Assembly (NCBI RefSeq): GCF_004331075.1
Contig: NZ_SJNX01000006.1
Coordinates: 186,001-250,000 of the forward strand
DNA length: 64,000 nucleotides
DNA from: Acinetobacter brisouioides
GTDB lineage: Bacteria > Pseudomonadota > Gammaproteobacteria > Pseudomonadales > Moraxellaceae
Direction of reading: 5' to 3'
Shown here: in pieces, positions 1 through 8,814 of the stretch
Numbering within the stretch: position 1 is the first letter of the stretch
Layout of the letters: each line of letters begins with the position of its first letter
The notes under the pieces: model-generated
Databases searched by the model: none
Seen by the model: only the letters and a program-made list of their open reading frames with translations
Told to the model about the DNA's origin: nothing
Position numbers and translations under genes: made by a program

Positions 1-359
1 TCAGCCGGTTCGAACATGAGCGAATACGCCAGTTGAGGGCTATTCAATGCACGTTTTACAAATGCCGTTACCGCCTTGTGCAGTTTATCTTTCGGTGTAA
101 GCGGACCTGCTGCAATGGCATCTAAAATCTGTACCTCTTGCTTAATCGCTTCCGATAACACTTCAACAAGGATCTGCCCTTTGTTTTCAAAGTAACGGTA
201 GACCAACCCACTGGAAACACCAGCACGTTCGGCAATCGCGTGGATCTGTGCATCTTTCAATCCTCCCTGTGCAATCAATTCGCGAGCGGATTGCAAAATC
301 GCTTTACGATTTTGTTCCATTCGGTCCTGCATCAATGAAGATCTCTTATAACCACTCAT
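1..359 (-). CDS. TetR-family regulator (3' end beyond window)
   Basis: The reading frame starts at ATG 359 and stays open to the left edge for 119 codons. The N-terminal part is a typical TetR helix-turn-helix: an AILQSARELIAQGG helix, then AIAERAGVSSGLVYRYFENKGQI, the recognition helix followed by the YxYFxxK signature. The C-terminal ligand domain is cut by the window. It is divergent from the leucine-degradation operon with 134 bp between the starts, and a short inverted repeat lies in that gap, so it probably represses that operon and responds to an acyl-CoA or branched-chain intermediate. Leucine/isovalerate operons in many proteobacteria are instead controlled by a MerR-type LiuR, so a TetR here is a variation. 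The family call is strong; the target is inferred from position. Confidence 0.85.
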   Translation of the reverse strand, partial: MSGYKRSSLMQDRMEQNRKAILQSARELIAQGGLKDAQIHAIAERAGVSSGLVYRYFENKGQILVEVLSEAIKQEVQILDAIAAGPLTPKDKLHKAVTAFVKRALNSPQLAYSLMFEPA

Positions 360-401
360 AGGCTTATTCTCAACCAGATAAAATGAATTGTAAATCATTT
401 T

Positions 402-417
402 GTGAATATTGATTCAC
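402..417. promoter_or_regulatory. Inverted repeat in TetR/liu divergent region (putative operator)
   Basis: GTGAAT-ATTG-ATTCAC is a perfect 6-bp inverted repeat with a 4-bp spacer, midway between the divergent TetR gene and the acyl-CoA dehydrogenase gene. Its size and position suit a TetR-family operator overlapping both promoters. Binding is inferred only. Confidence 0.45.
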
Positions 418-493
418 TTTTTTAAAAAAAGATTGTATTGTAAAAATCAAGCACAGCAAAAATGCTTATGGAACAACAAATATAACCTCCAGG

Positions 494-1678
494 ATGAATG
501 AAGAAATGAATCTTAAAAGCTTAAATTTTGGTTTCGATGAAACGTTAATCGCACTTCGTGATTCGGTTTCCGCTTTCTGCGCAAAGGAAATTGCACCCAT
601 CGCCCGCCAAGTTGACCATGACAACCTGTTCCCTGCCCATCTCTGGAAAAAGTTTGGCGATATGGGCTTACTCGGCATGACAGTCAGTGAAGAATATGGC
701 GGCACCAACCTGGGATATTTGGCCCATATTATTGTAATGCAAGAGATTTCTCGTGCATCAGCAGCAATCAGCTTATCTTACGGTGCACATTCTAACCTAT
801 GTGTGAATCAAATTAATCGAAATGGTAATGAAGAACAAAAACAGCGTTTCCTACCGAAACTGGTTTCTGGTGAATATGTCGGTGCTTTAGCAATGTCTGA
901 ACCGAATGCGGGTTCGGATGTCGTCAGCATGAAACTGCGTGCAGAGCAAAAAGGCGACAAATTTATCCTGAATGGCTCAAAAATGTGGATCACCAATGGC
1001 GGTGATGCAGACGTGTTAGTGGTGTACGCCAAAACCGATATCAATGCTGGTTCGAAAGGTCTTACAGCTTTCCTGATTGAAAAAAATATGCCGGGCTTTA
1101 GCCATGGTTCACATCTCGACAAACTTGGGATGCGTGGTTCAAACACCTATCCGCTGTTCTTCGATAATGTTGAAGTCCCAATGGAAAATGTCCTTGGCGG
1201 CATCGGCAATGGCGTGAAAGTCCTGATGAGTGGTCTGGATTATGAACGTGCTGTCTTAAGTGCTGGCCCACTAGGCATTATGGATGCCTGTATGGATGAA
1301 GTCATTCCTTACATTCACGACCGCAAACAGTTTGGACAAGCCCTTGGTGAATTCCAGTTGATGCAAGGCAAGATTGCCGACATGTACTCAACCTGGTTGG
1401 CGTGTAAAGCCTTGGTCTATGCAGTGGGTGCAGCCTGTGATCAGGTAGATCATGACCGTGGTCTGCGTAAAGATGCCGCCAGTGCTATTTTATATGCAGC
1501 AGAAAAAGCCACATGGATGGCTGGTGAAGCAATCCAGACCTTGGGCGGTAATGGTTATATCAATGAATACAATACTGGACGTCTATGGCGTGATGCCAAA
1601 CTCTATGAAATTGGTGCTGGAACTTCTGAAATTCGTCGTATGTTGATTGGCCGTGAAATTTTTAATGAAACGGCTTAA
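494..1678 (+). CDS. liuA: Isovaleryl-CoA dehydrogenase
   Basis: FAD-dependent oxidation of isovaleryl-CoA to 3-methylcrotonyl-CoA in leucine and isovalerate degradation, with electrons passed to ETF. The 394-residue protein has the full acyl-CoA dehydrogenase layout: N-terminal helical domain, a middle beta domain with [15 protein letters not shown] and WITNGG, and a C-terminal helical domain. The glutamate in [15 protein letters not shown] sits where isovaleryl-CoA dehydrogenases carry their catalytic base, unlike short/medium-chain enzymes, which place it later. [10 protein letters not shown] and GTSEIRR near the end are family signatures. ATG 506, four codons in, is an equally good start because AGGA at 491-494 is about 11 bases ahead of it. 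It is the first gene of the operon. The specific substrate is supported by the downstream carboxylase genes. Confidence 0.93.
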   Translation: MNEEMNLKSLNFGFDETLIALRDSVSAFCAKEIAPIARQVDHDNLFPAHLWKKFGDMGLLGMTVSEEYGGTNLGYLAHIIVMQEISRASAAISLSYGAHSNLCVNQINRNGNEEQKQRFLPKLVSGEYVGALAMSEPNAGSDVVSMKLRAEQKGDKFILNGSKMWITNGGDADVLVVYAKTDINAGSKGLTAFLIEKNMPGFSHGSHLDKLGMRGSNTYPLFFDNVEVPMENVLGGIGNGVKVLMSGLDYERAVLSAGPLGIMDACMDEVIPYIHDRKQFGQALGEFQLMQGKIADMYSTWLACKALVYAVGAACDQVDHDRGLRKDAASAILYAAEKATWMAGEAIQTLGGNGYINEYNTGRLWRDAKLYEIGAGTSEIRRMLIGREIFNETA

Positions 1679-1720
1679 CGCAAATCAACCCGAAAAATAA
1701 AATAGCAAGGAAGTTTCCCT

Positions 1721-3322
1721 ATGAATCAATTAAAAAGCAAAATAAATATTCGAAGTGAAGACTTTAAAATTAACCAGCAAACCATGCAAACACTGGTAGA
1801 TGATCTCAAAAATGTGGCACAGCACATTGCTCTAGGTGGGGGTGAAGTCGCCCGTGAAAAACATCTGGCACGTGGCAAATTGTTACCTCGAGAGCGAATT
1901 GATCACCTGATAGATCCAGGAACAGCTTTTCTCGAAATTGGTCAATTAGCTGCCTATAAAGTCTATCAGGATGATATCCCCGCAGCGGGTGTAATCGCGG
2001 GTGTAGGACTCATACATGGTGTGACCTGTATGATCGTGGCCAACGACGCTACGGTCAAAGGCGGAACTTACTACCCGCTCACAGTAAAAAAACATTTACG
2101 TGCACAAGAAATTGCCGAGCAGAACCATCTACCCTGTATTTATCTGGTCGATTCGGGTGGAGCTTACCTTCCACTTCAGGATGAAGTGTTCCCAGATCGC
2201 GATCACTTTGGTCGTATTTTCTACAATCAAGCCCGTATGTCGAGCCAAGGCATCGCTCAGATCGCTGTCGTGATGGGGAGTTGTACCGCTGGCGGTGCTT
2301 ACGTTCCAGCCATGTCGGATGAAACCATTATTGTACGTAATCAAGGTACGATTTTCCTCGGTGGCCCACCTTTGGTAAAAGCGGCAACAGGTGAAGTCGT
2401 CAGCAGCGAAGATCTCGGTGGTGGTGATGTACATACCCGATTGTCTGGTGTGGCGGATTATCTGGCGGAAAATGATCGGCATGCCATTGCACTTGCCCGA
2501 AATGTAGTCGCCAATCTCAATAAAAAACTGCAAAAACTAGACGAAAACATTGAAGCACCTTTATTTGATGCAAAAGAACTCTATGGTGTGATACCTAGTG
2601 ATGCACGTAAACCGTTTGATGTTCGTGAAGTCATTGCGCGAATTGTTGATGGTTCACGTTTTGATGAGTTTAAATCTCGTTTTGGCTCGACCTTAGTGAC
2701 TGGCTTTGCCTCACTGTACGGTATGCCGGTTGGGATTATTGCCAATAACGGGATTCTATTTGCAGAATCAGCACAAAAAGGCGCACATTTTATTGAACTA
2801 TGTACTCAGCGTAATATTCCGCTGTTATTCATTCAGAATATCACTGGTTTTATGGTGGGACGTCAGTACGAAAATGAAGGAATTGCCAAGCATGGTGCCA
2901 AACTGGTGATGGCGGTCGCTAATGCGAATGTCCCTAAGCTCACTCTAATTATTGGCGGTTCTTTTGGTGCAGGTAACTATGGAATGTGTGGTCGTGCTTA
3001 TTCACCACGTTTCTTGTGGACTTGGCCAAACTCACGTATTTCTGTGATGGGCGGAGAACAAGCCGCGAGCGTACTTTCAACATTAAAACGCGATCAAATT
3101 GAACAGCGCGGTGAAACTTGGTCAGCAGAACAAGAAGATCAGTTTAAACAGCCATTCCGTGATCAATTCGAGAAGCAAGGCCATCCTTATTATGCCTCTG
3201 CCCGCCTGTGGGATGATGGTGTAATTGATCCGATACAAACCCGTCATGTGCTCGGTTTAAGTCTGGCTGCAGCCTCGAATGCACCAATCCAGCCAACTAA
3301 ATTCGGCGTGTTCCGCATGTAA
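1721..3322 (+). CDS. liuB: Methylcrotonyl-CoA carboxylase, carboxyltransferase (beta) subunit
   Basis: Transfers the carboxyl group from carboxybiotin to 3-methylcrotonyl-CoA, giving 3-methylglutaconyl-CoA. The 533 residues match the usual size of this subunit. Two crotonase-like carboxyltransferase halves are visible: the N-terminal half has [23 protein letters not shown] and [16 protein letters not shown]; the C-terminal half has [11 protein letters not shown] and [16 protein letters not shown], the oxyanion-hole glycine motifs. AAGGAAG lies just upstream of ATG 1721. It follows the dehydrogenase by 42 bp and precedes the hydratase by 10 bp, as in liuABCD operons. The pairing with the alpha subunit encoded at 4145 makes the assignment firm. 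Confidence 0.94.
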   Translation: MNQLKSKINIRSEDFKINQQTMQTLVDDLKNVAQHIALGGGEVAREKHLARGKLLPRERIDHLIDPGTAFLEIGQLAAYKVYQDDIPAAGVIAGVGLIHGVTCMIVANDATVKGGTYYPLTVKKHLRAQEIAEQNHLPCIYLVDSGGAYLPLQDEVFPDRDHFGRIFYNQARMSSQGIAQIAVVMGSCTAGGAYVPAMSDETIIVRNQGTIFLGGPPLVKAATGEVVSSEDLGGGDVHTRLSGVADYLAENDRHAIALARNVVANLNKKLQKLDENIEAPLFDAKELYGVIPSDARKPFDVREVIARIVDGSRFDEFKSRFGSTLVTGFASLYGMPVGIIANNGILFAESAQKGAHFIELCTQRNIPLLFIQNITGFMVGRQYENEGIAKHGAKLVMAVANANVPKLTLIIGGSFGAGNYGMCGRAYSPRFLWTWPNSRISVMGGEQAASVLSTLKRDQIEQRGETWSAEQEDQFKQPFRDQFEKQGHPYYASARLWDDGVIDPIQTRHVLGLSLAAASNAPIQPTKFGVFRM

Positions 3323-3332
3323 GAGGTGCAAC

Positions 3333-4127
3333 ATGAGCTATCAATTTTTACAACTCGAACATCGCGACCAAGTGGCTTATATCTGGTTGAATCGCCCAGA
3401 ACTGCATAATGCGTTCAACACCCAAGTAATTGAAGAATTACATCACTGTTTTACCCAGCTCAATGGCCGTGATGATGTGCGTGTGGTCATTCTGGCGGGG
3501 CGTGGTAAAAGTTTCTCTGCGGGAGCTGATTTGAACTGGATGAAACATGCAGGACAAGCATCACAAGCAGAAAATGAAGCAGATGCCTTGAAACTGGCAA
3601 CGATGTTACATAGTTTGGCCACTTTAAAACAGCCAACGATTGCCCGAGTACACGGAATAGCCTTTGGTGGAGGCATGGGTCTGGCATCAGCCTGTGATAT
3701 TTGTATCGCCAGCACAGATGCCAAATTTGCAACTTCCGAGGTGCGTTTAGGTTTAGCACCTTCGACCATCAGCCCATATGTAATTCGCGCCATTGGCGTT
3801 CGTCAGGCATCACGTTATTTTCTGACCGCAGAACGCATTTCAGCAGAGCAGGCACTGAATATTGGTTTGGCACATGAAATCGCAGCAGCAGATGAACTCG
3901 ATCACAAAGTTGATGAAATCGTACAAGCTTTGCTGTTGGGTGGCCCAGAGGCTCAAACTGCATCGAAACAGCTGATTCAACTGGTCGATCAAAAAGAATT
4001 AACGCAGGAACTTCTTTTACGGACTGCACAACATATTGCTCATGTTCGCCAAGGATCTGAGGCGAAAGAGGGTTTAAATGCCTTTTTGAATAAGCAAAGC
4101 CCGACGTGGATTACTCCATTAATATAA
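3333..4127 (+). CDS. liuC: Methylglutaconyl-CoA hydratase (enoyl-CoA hydratase/isomerase family)
   Basis: Hydrates 3-methylglutaconyl-CoA to HMG-CoA. The 264-residue crotonase-fold protein has GRGKSFSAGADLNWM (oxyanion hole) and HGIAFGGGMGLASACD (the second oxyanion-hole glycine region). The start is placed at ATG 3333, ten bases after the liuB stop and behind AAGAGGTG; the frame is open upstream to 3279, but that extension lies inside liuB and has no ribosome site. The crotonase fold alone would not fix the substrate, but the position between the two carboxylase subunit genes does. Confidence 0.9.
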   Translation: MSYQFLQLEHRDQVAYIWLNRPELHNAFNTQVIEELHHCFTQLNGRDDVRVVILAGRGKSFSAGADLNWMKHAGQASQAENEADALKLATMLHSLATLKQPTIARVHGIAFGGGMGLASACDICIASTDAKFATSEVRLGLAPSTISPYVIRAIGVRQASRYFLTAERISAEQALNIGLAHEIAAADELDHKVDEIVQALLLGGPEAQTASKQLIQLVDQKELTQELLLRTAQHIAHVRQGSEAKEGLNAFLNKQSPTWITPLI

Positions 4128-4144
4128 AAATAAGGAATAAGGAT

Positions 4145-6139
4145 ATGTTTGAGAAAATTTTAATTGCTAACCGTGGTGAAATTGCCTGCCGTGTGATCCG
4201 TACCGCGAAAAAACTCGGGATCGCCACAGTGGCTGTGTATTCTGATGCCGATGCACAATCGCAACATGTCAAATTAGCTGATGAAGCAGTCCATATTGGG
4301 CAGGCTCCTGCAACACAAAGTTATTTACAGATCAATCGAATCATTCAGGCGGCACTAGACACTGGTGCACAGGCCATCCATCCGGGATATGGTTTTTTGT
4401 CCGAAAATGACCAGTTTGCTCTTGCTTGCCAGAAAAATAATATCGTGTTTATTGGCCCGCCAGTGGATGCGATTTTGGCAATGGGCTTGAAAGCGACCTC
4501 GAAAGCGCTGATGGAAAAAGCTGGTGTACCTTTAACCCCAGGCTATCATGGGGACAATCAGGATGCTGCTTTTCTCAAAGCACAGGCTGACCAGATCGGT
4601 TATCCCGTATTGATCAAAGCCAGTGCCGGCGGTGGTGGTAAAGGCATGCGTCTTGTGGAACGTGCTGAAGATTTTTTGAGCCACCTTTCCTCGTGTAAAA
4701 GTGAAGCCAAATCCAGCTTTGGTAATGATGATGTATTGATTGAACGTTATGTGCTACAGCCACGTCATATTGAAGTACAAGTATTTGGCGATAGCCATGG
4801 CAACTATGTACATTTGTTTGAACGTGATTGTTCAGTGCAGCGCCGCCACCAGAAAGTGCTGGAAGAAGCTCCTGCACCACAAATGACGTCAAATAAACTG
4901 GCCACCATGCGTCAGGCTGCAATTGATGCGGCACGTGCCGTAAATTATGTAGGTGCGGGTACGGTCGAGTTTATTGTAGAGCAAGATGGTACAGCATATT
5001 TCATGGAAATGAATACGCGTTTGCAGGTTGAACATCCAGTCACAGAAATGATCACTGGCGAAGATTTGGTGGAGTGGCAACTCCGCGTTGCCTTTGGAGA
5101 ACCTTTGCCTAAACAGCAACATGAATTGCAGATTCATGGTCATGCCATTGAGGCACGTGTTTATGCTGAGGAGCCAGGAAAGGGCTTCTTGCCTGCTATA
5201 GGTAAAATCAGCTACCTACACTATCCGGAGCAAAATGCAGCGATTCGTGTTGATAGCGGAATTGTTGAAGGTGATGAAATCACGACCTATTATGACCCGA
5301 TGATTGCCAAATTAATCGTTTGGGGCAAAAATCGTGAGGCTGCATTAATACAGATGCACCATGCCTTAAGTCAGTTTCATGTAGACGGCTTGGGCAATAA
5401 CATTGCCTTCTTGGACCGTTTAATACTCAGTAATTCTTTCAAACAAGCAAAATTAGACACTGGTCTCATCCAGCGCGAGCATAATTTCCTATTCAATATA
5501 GCGCTAAAGATTGATGCCAAACTCGTGATTTTTGCTGCATTTATTGAACTGTTGACACTGCTTAAGCAAAATACACAACCTGTTTCAGCAATCTGGCAGG
5601 CACAGCCACTTTGGCGCTTAAATGTCAGTAGTCAATATCATATCGAATTGAAATATGGTCCTGAGACAATCAAAGTACAGTTTACTGCAGAAGAAGAAGG
5701 CTTTACTGCCCAGTATCTGCAACAATCCTACCGGATTTCGGGTAAATTGCTGGATCAAAATACGGTACATGTGCATCTGGATAACCAACAACAAAAATTG
5801 GCCTTCAGTCAGCAAGATCACCACCTCACCCTGTTTAAATCAGGTCAAAGTTATCAGTTTGAATATATCGATCCAGATTATGCTCAGGAAGATAGTGACA
5901 CAGATGATAGTAACCTGAAAGCCCCTATGCCGGGCGTGATTACCCAAGTGTTATTTACCGCAAATGATGAGGTGAAAAAAGACGAAGTGTTAATGACGCT
6001 GGAGGCGATGAAAATGGAATACTCAATTCGAGCACCAAGTGATGGCATTATCACCTCTGCTTACTTCCAAGTGGGAGACCAAGTCAAAGCTGGAGATGAA
6101 CTTTTGGAATTTCAGCCTTTTGAGGAGGCTGTGGCATGA
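4145..6139 (+). CDS. liuD: Methylcrotonyl-CoA carboxylase, biotin carboxylase/BCCP (alpha) subunit
   Basis: ATP-dependent carboxylation of biotin for the methylcrotonyl-CoA carboxylase complex. The 664 residues begin FEKILIANRGEIACRV, the biotin carboxylase N-terminus. The ATP-grasp region shows KASAGGGGKGMRLV and EMNTRLQVEHPVTE. The C-terminal biotinyl domain carries LEAMKMEY with the biotin-accepting lysine at about residue 623. ATG 4145 is preferred because AAGGAATAAGG precedes it; an open extension to 4106 overlaps liuC and is unlikely to be used. The stop overlaps the ATG of the HMG-CoA lyase gene, indicating translational coupling. Confidence 0.94.
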   Translation: MFEKILIANRGEIACRVIRTAKKLGIATVAVYSDADAQSQHVKLADEAVHIGQAPATQSYLQINRIIQAALDTGAQAIHPGYGFLSENDQFALACQKNNIVFIGPPVDAILAMGLKATSKALMEKAGVPLTPGYHGDNQDAAFLKAQADQIGYPVLIKASAGGGGKGMRLVERAEDFLSHLSSCKSEAKSSFGNDDVLIERYVLQPRHIEVQVFGDSHGNYVHLFERDCSVQRRHQKVLEEAPAPQMTSNKLATMRQAAIDAARAVNYVGAGTVEFIVEQDGTAYFMEMNTRLQVEHPVTEMITGEDLVEWQLRVAFGEPLPKQQHELQIHGHAIEARVYAEEPGKGFLPAIGKISYLHYPEQNAAIRVDSGIVEGDEITTYYDPMIAKLIVWGKNREAALIQMHHALSQFHVDGLGNNIAFLDRLILSNSFKQAKLDTGLIQREHNFLFNIALKIDAKLVIFAAFIELLTLLKQNTQPVSAIWQAQPLWRLNVSSQYHIELKYGPETIKVQFTAEEEGFTAQYLQQSYRISGKLLDQNTVHVHLDNQQQKLAFSQQDHHLTLFKSGQSYQFEYIDPDYAQEDSDTDDSNLKAPMPGVITQVLFTANDEVKKDEVLMTLEAMKMEYSIRAPSDGIITSAYFQVGDQVKAGDELLEFQPFEEAVA

Positions 6140-7038
6140 GTGAATTTGTCAAAATTGTCGAAGTCGGGCCACGTGATGGCCTGCAAAATGAAAAACAGCC
6201 TTTAACGATTGGTCAACGCTGTAACTTAATTCTTGATTTGATGAAAACTGGTCTGCGTTCAATTGAAGTTGGCTCTTGTGTTTCTGCCAAATGGGTACCC
6301 CAGATGGCGTACAGTGATGAACTATACGCCATGTTACCCCAAAATACGGATATCAGCTTTAGTCTGCTCACGCCGAATATCAAGGGGTTCGAAGCAGCCA
6401 AAGCGGTTAATTGTCAGGAAGTTGCTGTATTTACCGCAGCATCAGAAAGCTTTACCCACAAAAACATCAACTGCTCGATTGCTGAAAGTTTTGACAAGTT
6501 TACCGATATTTTTCAGGCTGCCAAAAGCAGTAATATCCGTGTGCGTGGCTATGTCTCTTGTATGGTTGACTGTCCTTATGAGGGCGCGATTGATCCTCGT
6601 CAGGTTGCACAGGTGGTGAAAAAGCTCTATGAGATGGGCTGCTATGAAGTCTCTCTCGGAGATACCATTGGCACAGCAACCCCAGATCGGGTGAAAAAAG
6701 TCTGGCAGGCTTGTCTGGCTGAACTTGATGCTTCGGTGTTGGCTGGACATTTCCATAATACCTATGGCATGGCCATCGCCAACATTTATGAATCCTTGCA
6801 GCATGGCATCAGGGTGTTTGATTCCTCGATTGCAGGATTGGGGGGCTGCCCTTATGCCAAAGGAGCATCAGGAAATGTGTCTACCGAGGATCTATATTAC
6901 CTGCTCTCACATATGGGATTTGAAACTGGACTGAATCTAGAAGCCCTGATGCAAGCGAGCCAGAATATCAGTCAGGTGCTACAGCGAGACAATCCATCCC
7001 ATTATGCCAATGCTTACTGGCAAACTCGCTGCGCTTAA
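6136..7038 (+). CDS. liuE: Hydroxymethylglutaryl-CoA lyase
   Basis: Cleaves HMG-CoA to acetyl-CoA and acetoacetate, the last step of leucine breakdown before CoA transfer. The 300-residue TIM-barrel protein opens with VEVGPRDGLQNEK, the substrate/metal site of the HMGL family. It has SLGDTIGTATP, HFHNTYGMAIAN (metal-binding histidines) and the family signature GLGGCPYAKGASGNVSTED with the reactive cysteine. The gene overlaps liuD by 4 bp (ATGA). Citramalate or homocitrate synthase relatives are excluded by the signature and context. Confidence 0.94.
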   Translation: MSEFVKIVEVGPRDGLQNEKQPLTIGQRCNLILDLMKTGLRSIEVGSCVSAKWVPQMAYSDELYAMLPQNTDISFSLLTPNIKGFEAAKAVNCQEVAVFTAASESFTHKNINCSIAESFDKFTDIFQAAKSSNIRVRGYVSCMVDCPYEGAIDPRQVAQVVKKLYEMGCYEVSLGDTIGTATPDRVKKVWQACLAELDASVLAGHFHNTYGMAIANIYESLQHGIRVFDSSIAGLGGCPYAKGASGNVSTEDLYYLLSHMGFETGLNLEALMQASQNISQVLQRDNPSHYANAYWQTRCA

Positions 7039-7124
7039 ACAATACGGTTTCGTACTCAGAGCCGTTATGGATGAGGAAATGCTCAGCATGATGCTGGAAC
7101 AATAAAATAAGTAGAGAAAACAAT

Positions 7125-7832
7125 ATGTCAAATAAAGTATTTCAAAGTGCAGCAGATGCACTCCAAGACATCGTAGATGATGGTCAAACATTTGCCGTGG
7201 GTGGTTTTGGCTTATGCGGGATTCCAGAAGCCTTGATTGCTGCCTTAAAAGAAACTGGTGCCAAAGAGCTAACCTGTATTTCCAACAATGCTGGTGTCGA
7301 TGGCTTTGGTTTAGGTCTTTTACTGGAAACCAAACAGATTAAAAAAATGATTTCATCGTATGTCGGTGAGAATAAAGAGTTTGAGCGCCAGTATTTAAGC
7401 GGCGAACTTGAGGTTGAACTGACTCCGCAAGGCACACTGGCAGAAAAACTGCGTGCTGGCGGTGCAGGTATCCCGGCTTTCTTTACTCAGACTGGTGTGG
7501 GTACTTTAATTGCGGAAGGTAAAGAAGTGCGTGAATTCGACGGCAAAGAATATATTCTAGAAAATTCTTTAACCGCAGATGTAGCGCTTGTCAAAGCTTA
7601 TAAAGCAGATAAAGCCGGTAATCTGGTATTTCGTAAAACCGCACGTAATTTTAACCCGATGTGTGCCATGGCTGGAAAAGTGACTGTGGTAGAAGTCGAG
7701 CAACTAGTCGAAATTGGAGAATTGGATCCAGATGAAATCCATTTGCCGGGTATTTATATCAATCGGATTATCGTGAATGCGCATCCTGAAAAACGCATCG
7801 AACAAATGACTTTAAAAGCGGAGGTTGTGTAA
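7125..7832 (+). CDS. scoA: 3-oxoacid CoA-transferase subunit A
   Basis: Alpha subunit of a succinyl-CoA:acetoacetate-type transferase, which activates acetoacetate to acetoacetyl-CoA. The 235 residues show [14 protein letters not shown] near the N-terminus (glycine-rich CoA-transferase family I motif) and [15 protein letters not shown]. The gene starts 86 bp after the HMG-CoA lyase stop and is followed after 2 bp by subunit B. Placed after HMG-CoA lyase, its natural substrate is the acetoacetate that lyase makes. A 3-oxoadipate CoA-transferase (pcaI type) is the closest alternative, but no aromatic degradation genes are near. Confidence 0.9.
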   Translation: MSNKVFQSAADALQDIVDDGQTFAVGGFGLCGIPEALIAALKETGAKELTCISNNAGVDGFGLGLLLETKQIKKMISSYVGENKEFERQYLSGELEVELTPQGTLAEKLRAGGAGIPAFFTQTGVGTLIAEGKEVREFDGKEYILENSLTADVALVKAYKADKAGNLVFRKTARNFNPMCAMAGKVTVVEVEQLVEIGELDPDEIHLPGIYINRIIVNAHPEKRIEQMTLKAEVV

Positions 7833-7834
7833 TT

Positions 7835-8506
7835 ATGTCTTGGACTCGTAATGAAATGGCACAACGTGCCGCACAAGAACTGCAAGATGGATTTTACGTC
7901 AATTTGGGGATTGGCCTACCCACACTGGTCGCCAACTATATTCCTGCCAACATTAATGTCTGGTTACAGTCAGAAAATGGTTTACTCGGCATAGGCGAGT
8001 TTCCTACTACTGAAACGGTGGATGCCGACTTGATCAATGCAGGTAAACAGACCGTTACTGCGTGTCTGGGTGCTTCATTTTTCTCCAGTGCAGAATCCTT
8101 CGCCATGATCCGTGGTGGGCATGTCAATATCGCAATTCTGGGTGCCATGGAAGTCTCTGCAACTGGTGATCTGGCGAACTGGATGATTCCGGGTAAAAAG
8201 GTCAAAGGCATGGGAGGCGCGATGGATCTGGTGGCTGGCGTACAGAAAGTCGTCGTTTTGATGGAACATTGTGCCAAGGACGGTACCCCAAAGATCGTCA
8301 AGCAATGTAGCCTGCCTCTCACTGGCAAATCTGTGGTTAGCCGAATTATTACCGATCTGGGTGTGATGGATATTACTACTCAAGGCGTTGAGTTGATCGA
8401 ACTTGCGGATAGCGTGAGTTTTGAACAGATTCAACAAGTTACCGGTGTACCATTAATTAATAAATGTCAGGCCCATCATCTGCATGCACAAGCGGTCTGT
8501 GTTTAA
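7835..8506 (+). CDS. scoB: 3-oxoacid CoA-transferase subunit B
   Basis: Beta subunit partner of the preceding gene. The 223 residues contain [13 protein letters not shown] and SENGLLGIG, where the glutamate is the residue that forms the covalent glutamyl-CoA intermediate in family I CoA-transferases. GAGG in the last codons of subunit A serves as ribosome site, and the 2-bp gap suggests coupled translation giving equal subunits. It is the last gene of the operon. Substrate reasoning is as for subunit A. Confidence 0.9.
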   Translation: MSWTRNEMAQRAAQELQDGFYVNLGIGLPTLVANYIPANINVWLQSENGLLGIGEFPTTETVDADLINAGKQTVTACLGASFFSSAESFAMIRGGHVNIAILGAMEVSATGDLANWMIPGKKVKGMGGAMDLVAGVQKVVVLMEHCAKDGTPKIVKQCSLPLTGKSVVSRIITDLGVMDITTQGVELIELADSVSFEQIQQVTGVPLINKCQAHHLHAQAVCV

Positions 8507-8814
8507 GTACCATCTACAAAAAAATAGCTGAAACTTGCCGCAAGTCTTGCCTAACCACATGCCTTGCGGCCCAAAATAAATCGTGGTTTGACGACCTAAA
8601 AGATGCTGTAAATAATGCCGAAATCTCAATTTGAAATTTTATGACTTTCTGCGTTTAGAGCTCCACCATTTCACTCTAAAAACCAGTTCGAATCGAGATT
8701 TTGGAACAGCAAAATGAAGATATTATTCCCAAGTAAAAATTTTCTTAACCAATTTATTGATCAATGAGTTTTTATGTGATTAAAAACAATCTTTATCAAG
8801 TTCAATCATGTGTA
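8507..8814. other. Intergenic region with one hairpin
   Basis: No gene is visible between the converging scoB and sensor genes. GCCGCAAG (8537-8544) and CTTGCGGC (8563-8570) form a perfect 8-bp inverted repeat with an 18-base loop. The A-rich stretch just left of it would be a U-tract for a leftward transcript, so it may help end the sensor-gene transcript, but it lies about 245 bp past that stop. The rest is AT-rich without recognisable signals. Confidence 0.4.

Noticed and set aside
8537..8570. Intrinsic terminator of the liu operon
   Set aside because: The hairpin lacks a T-run on the plus strand, so it is described only as a hairpin.
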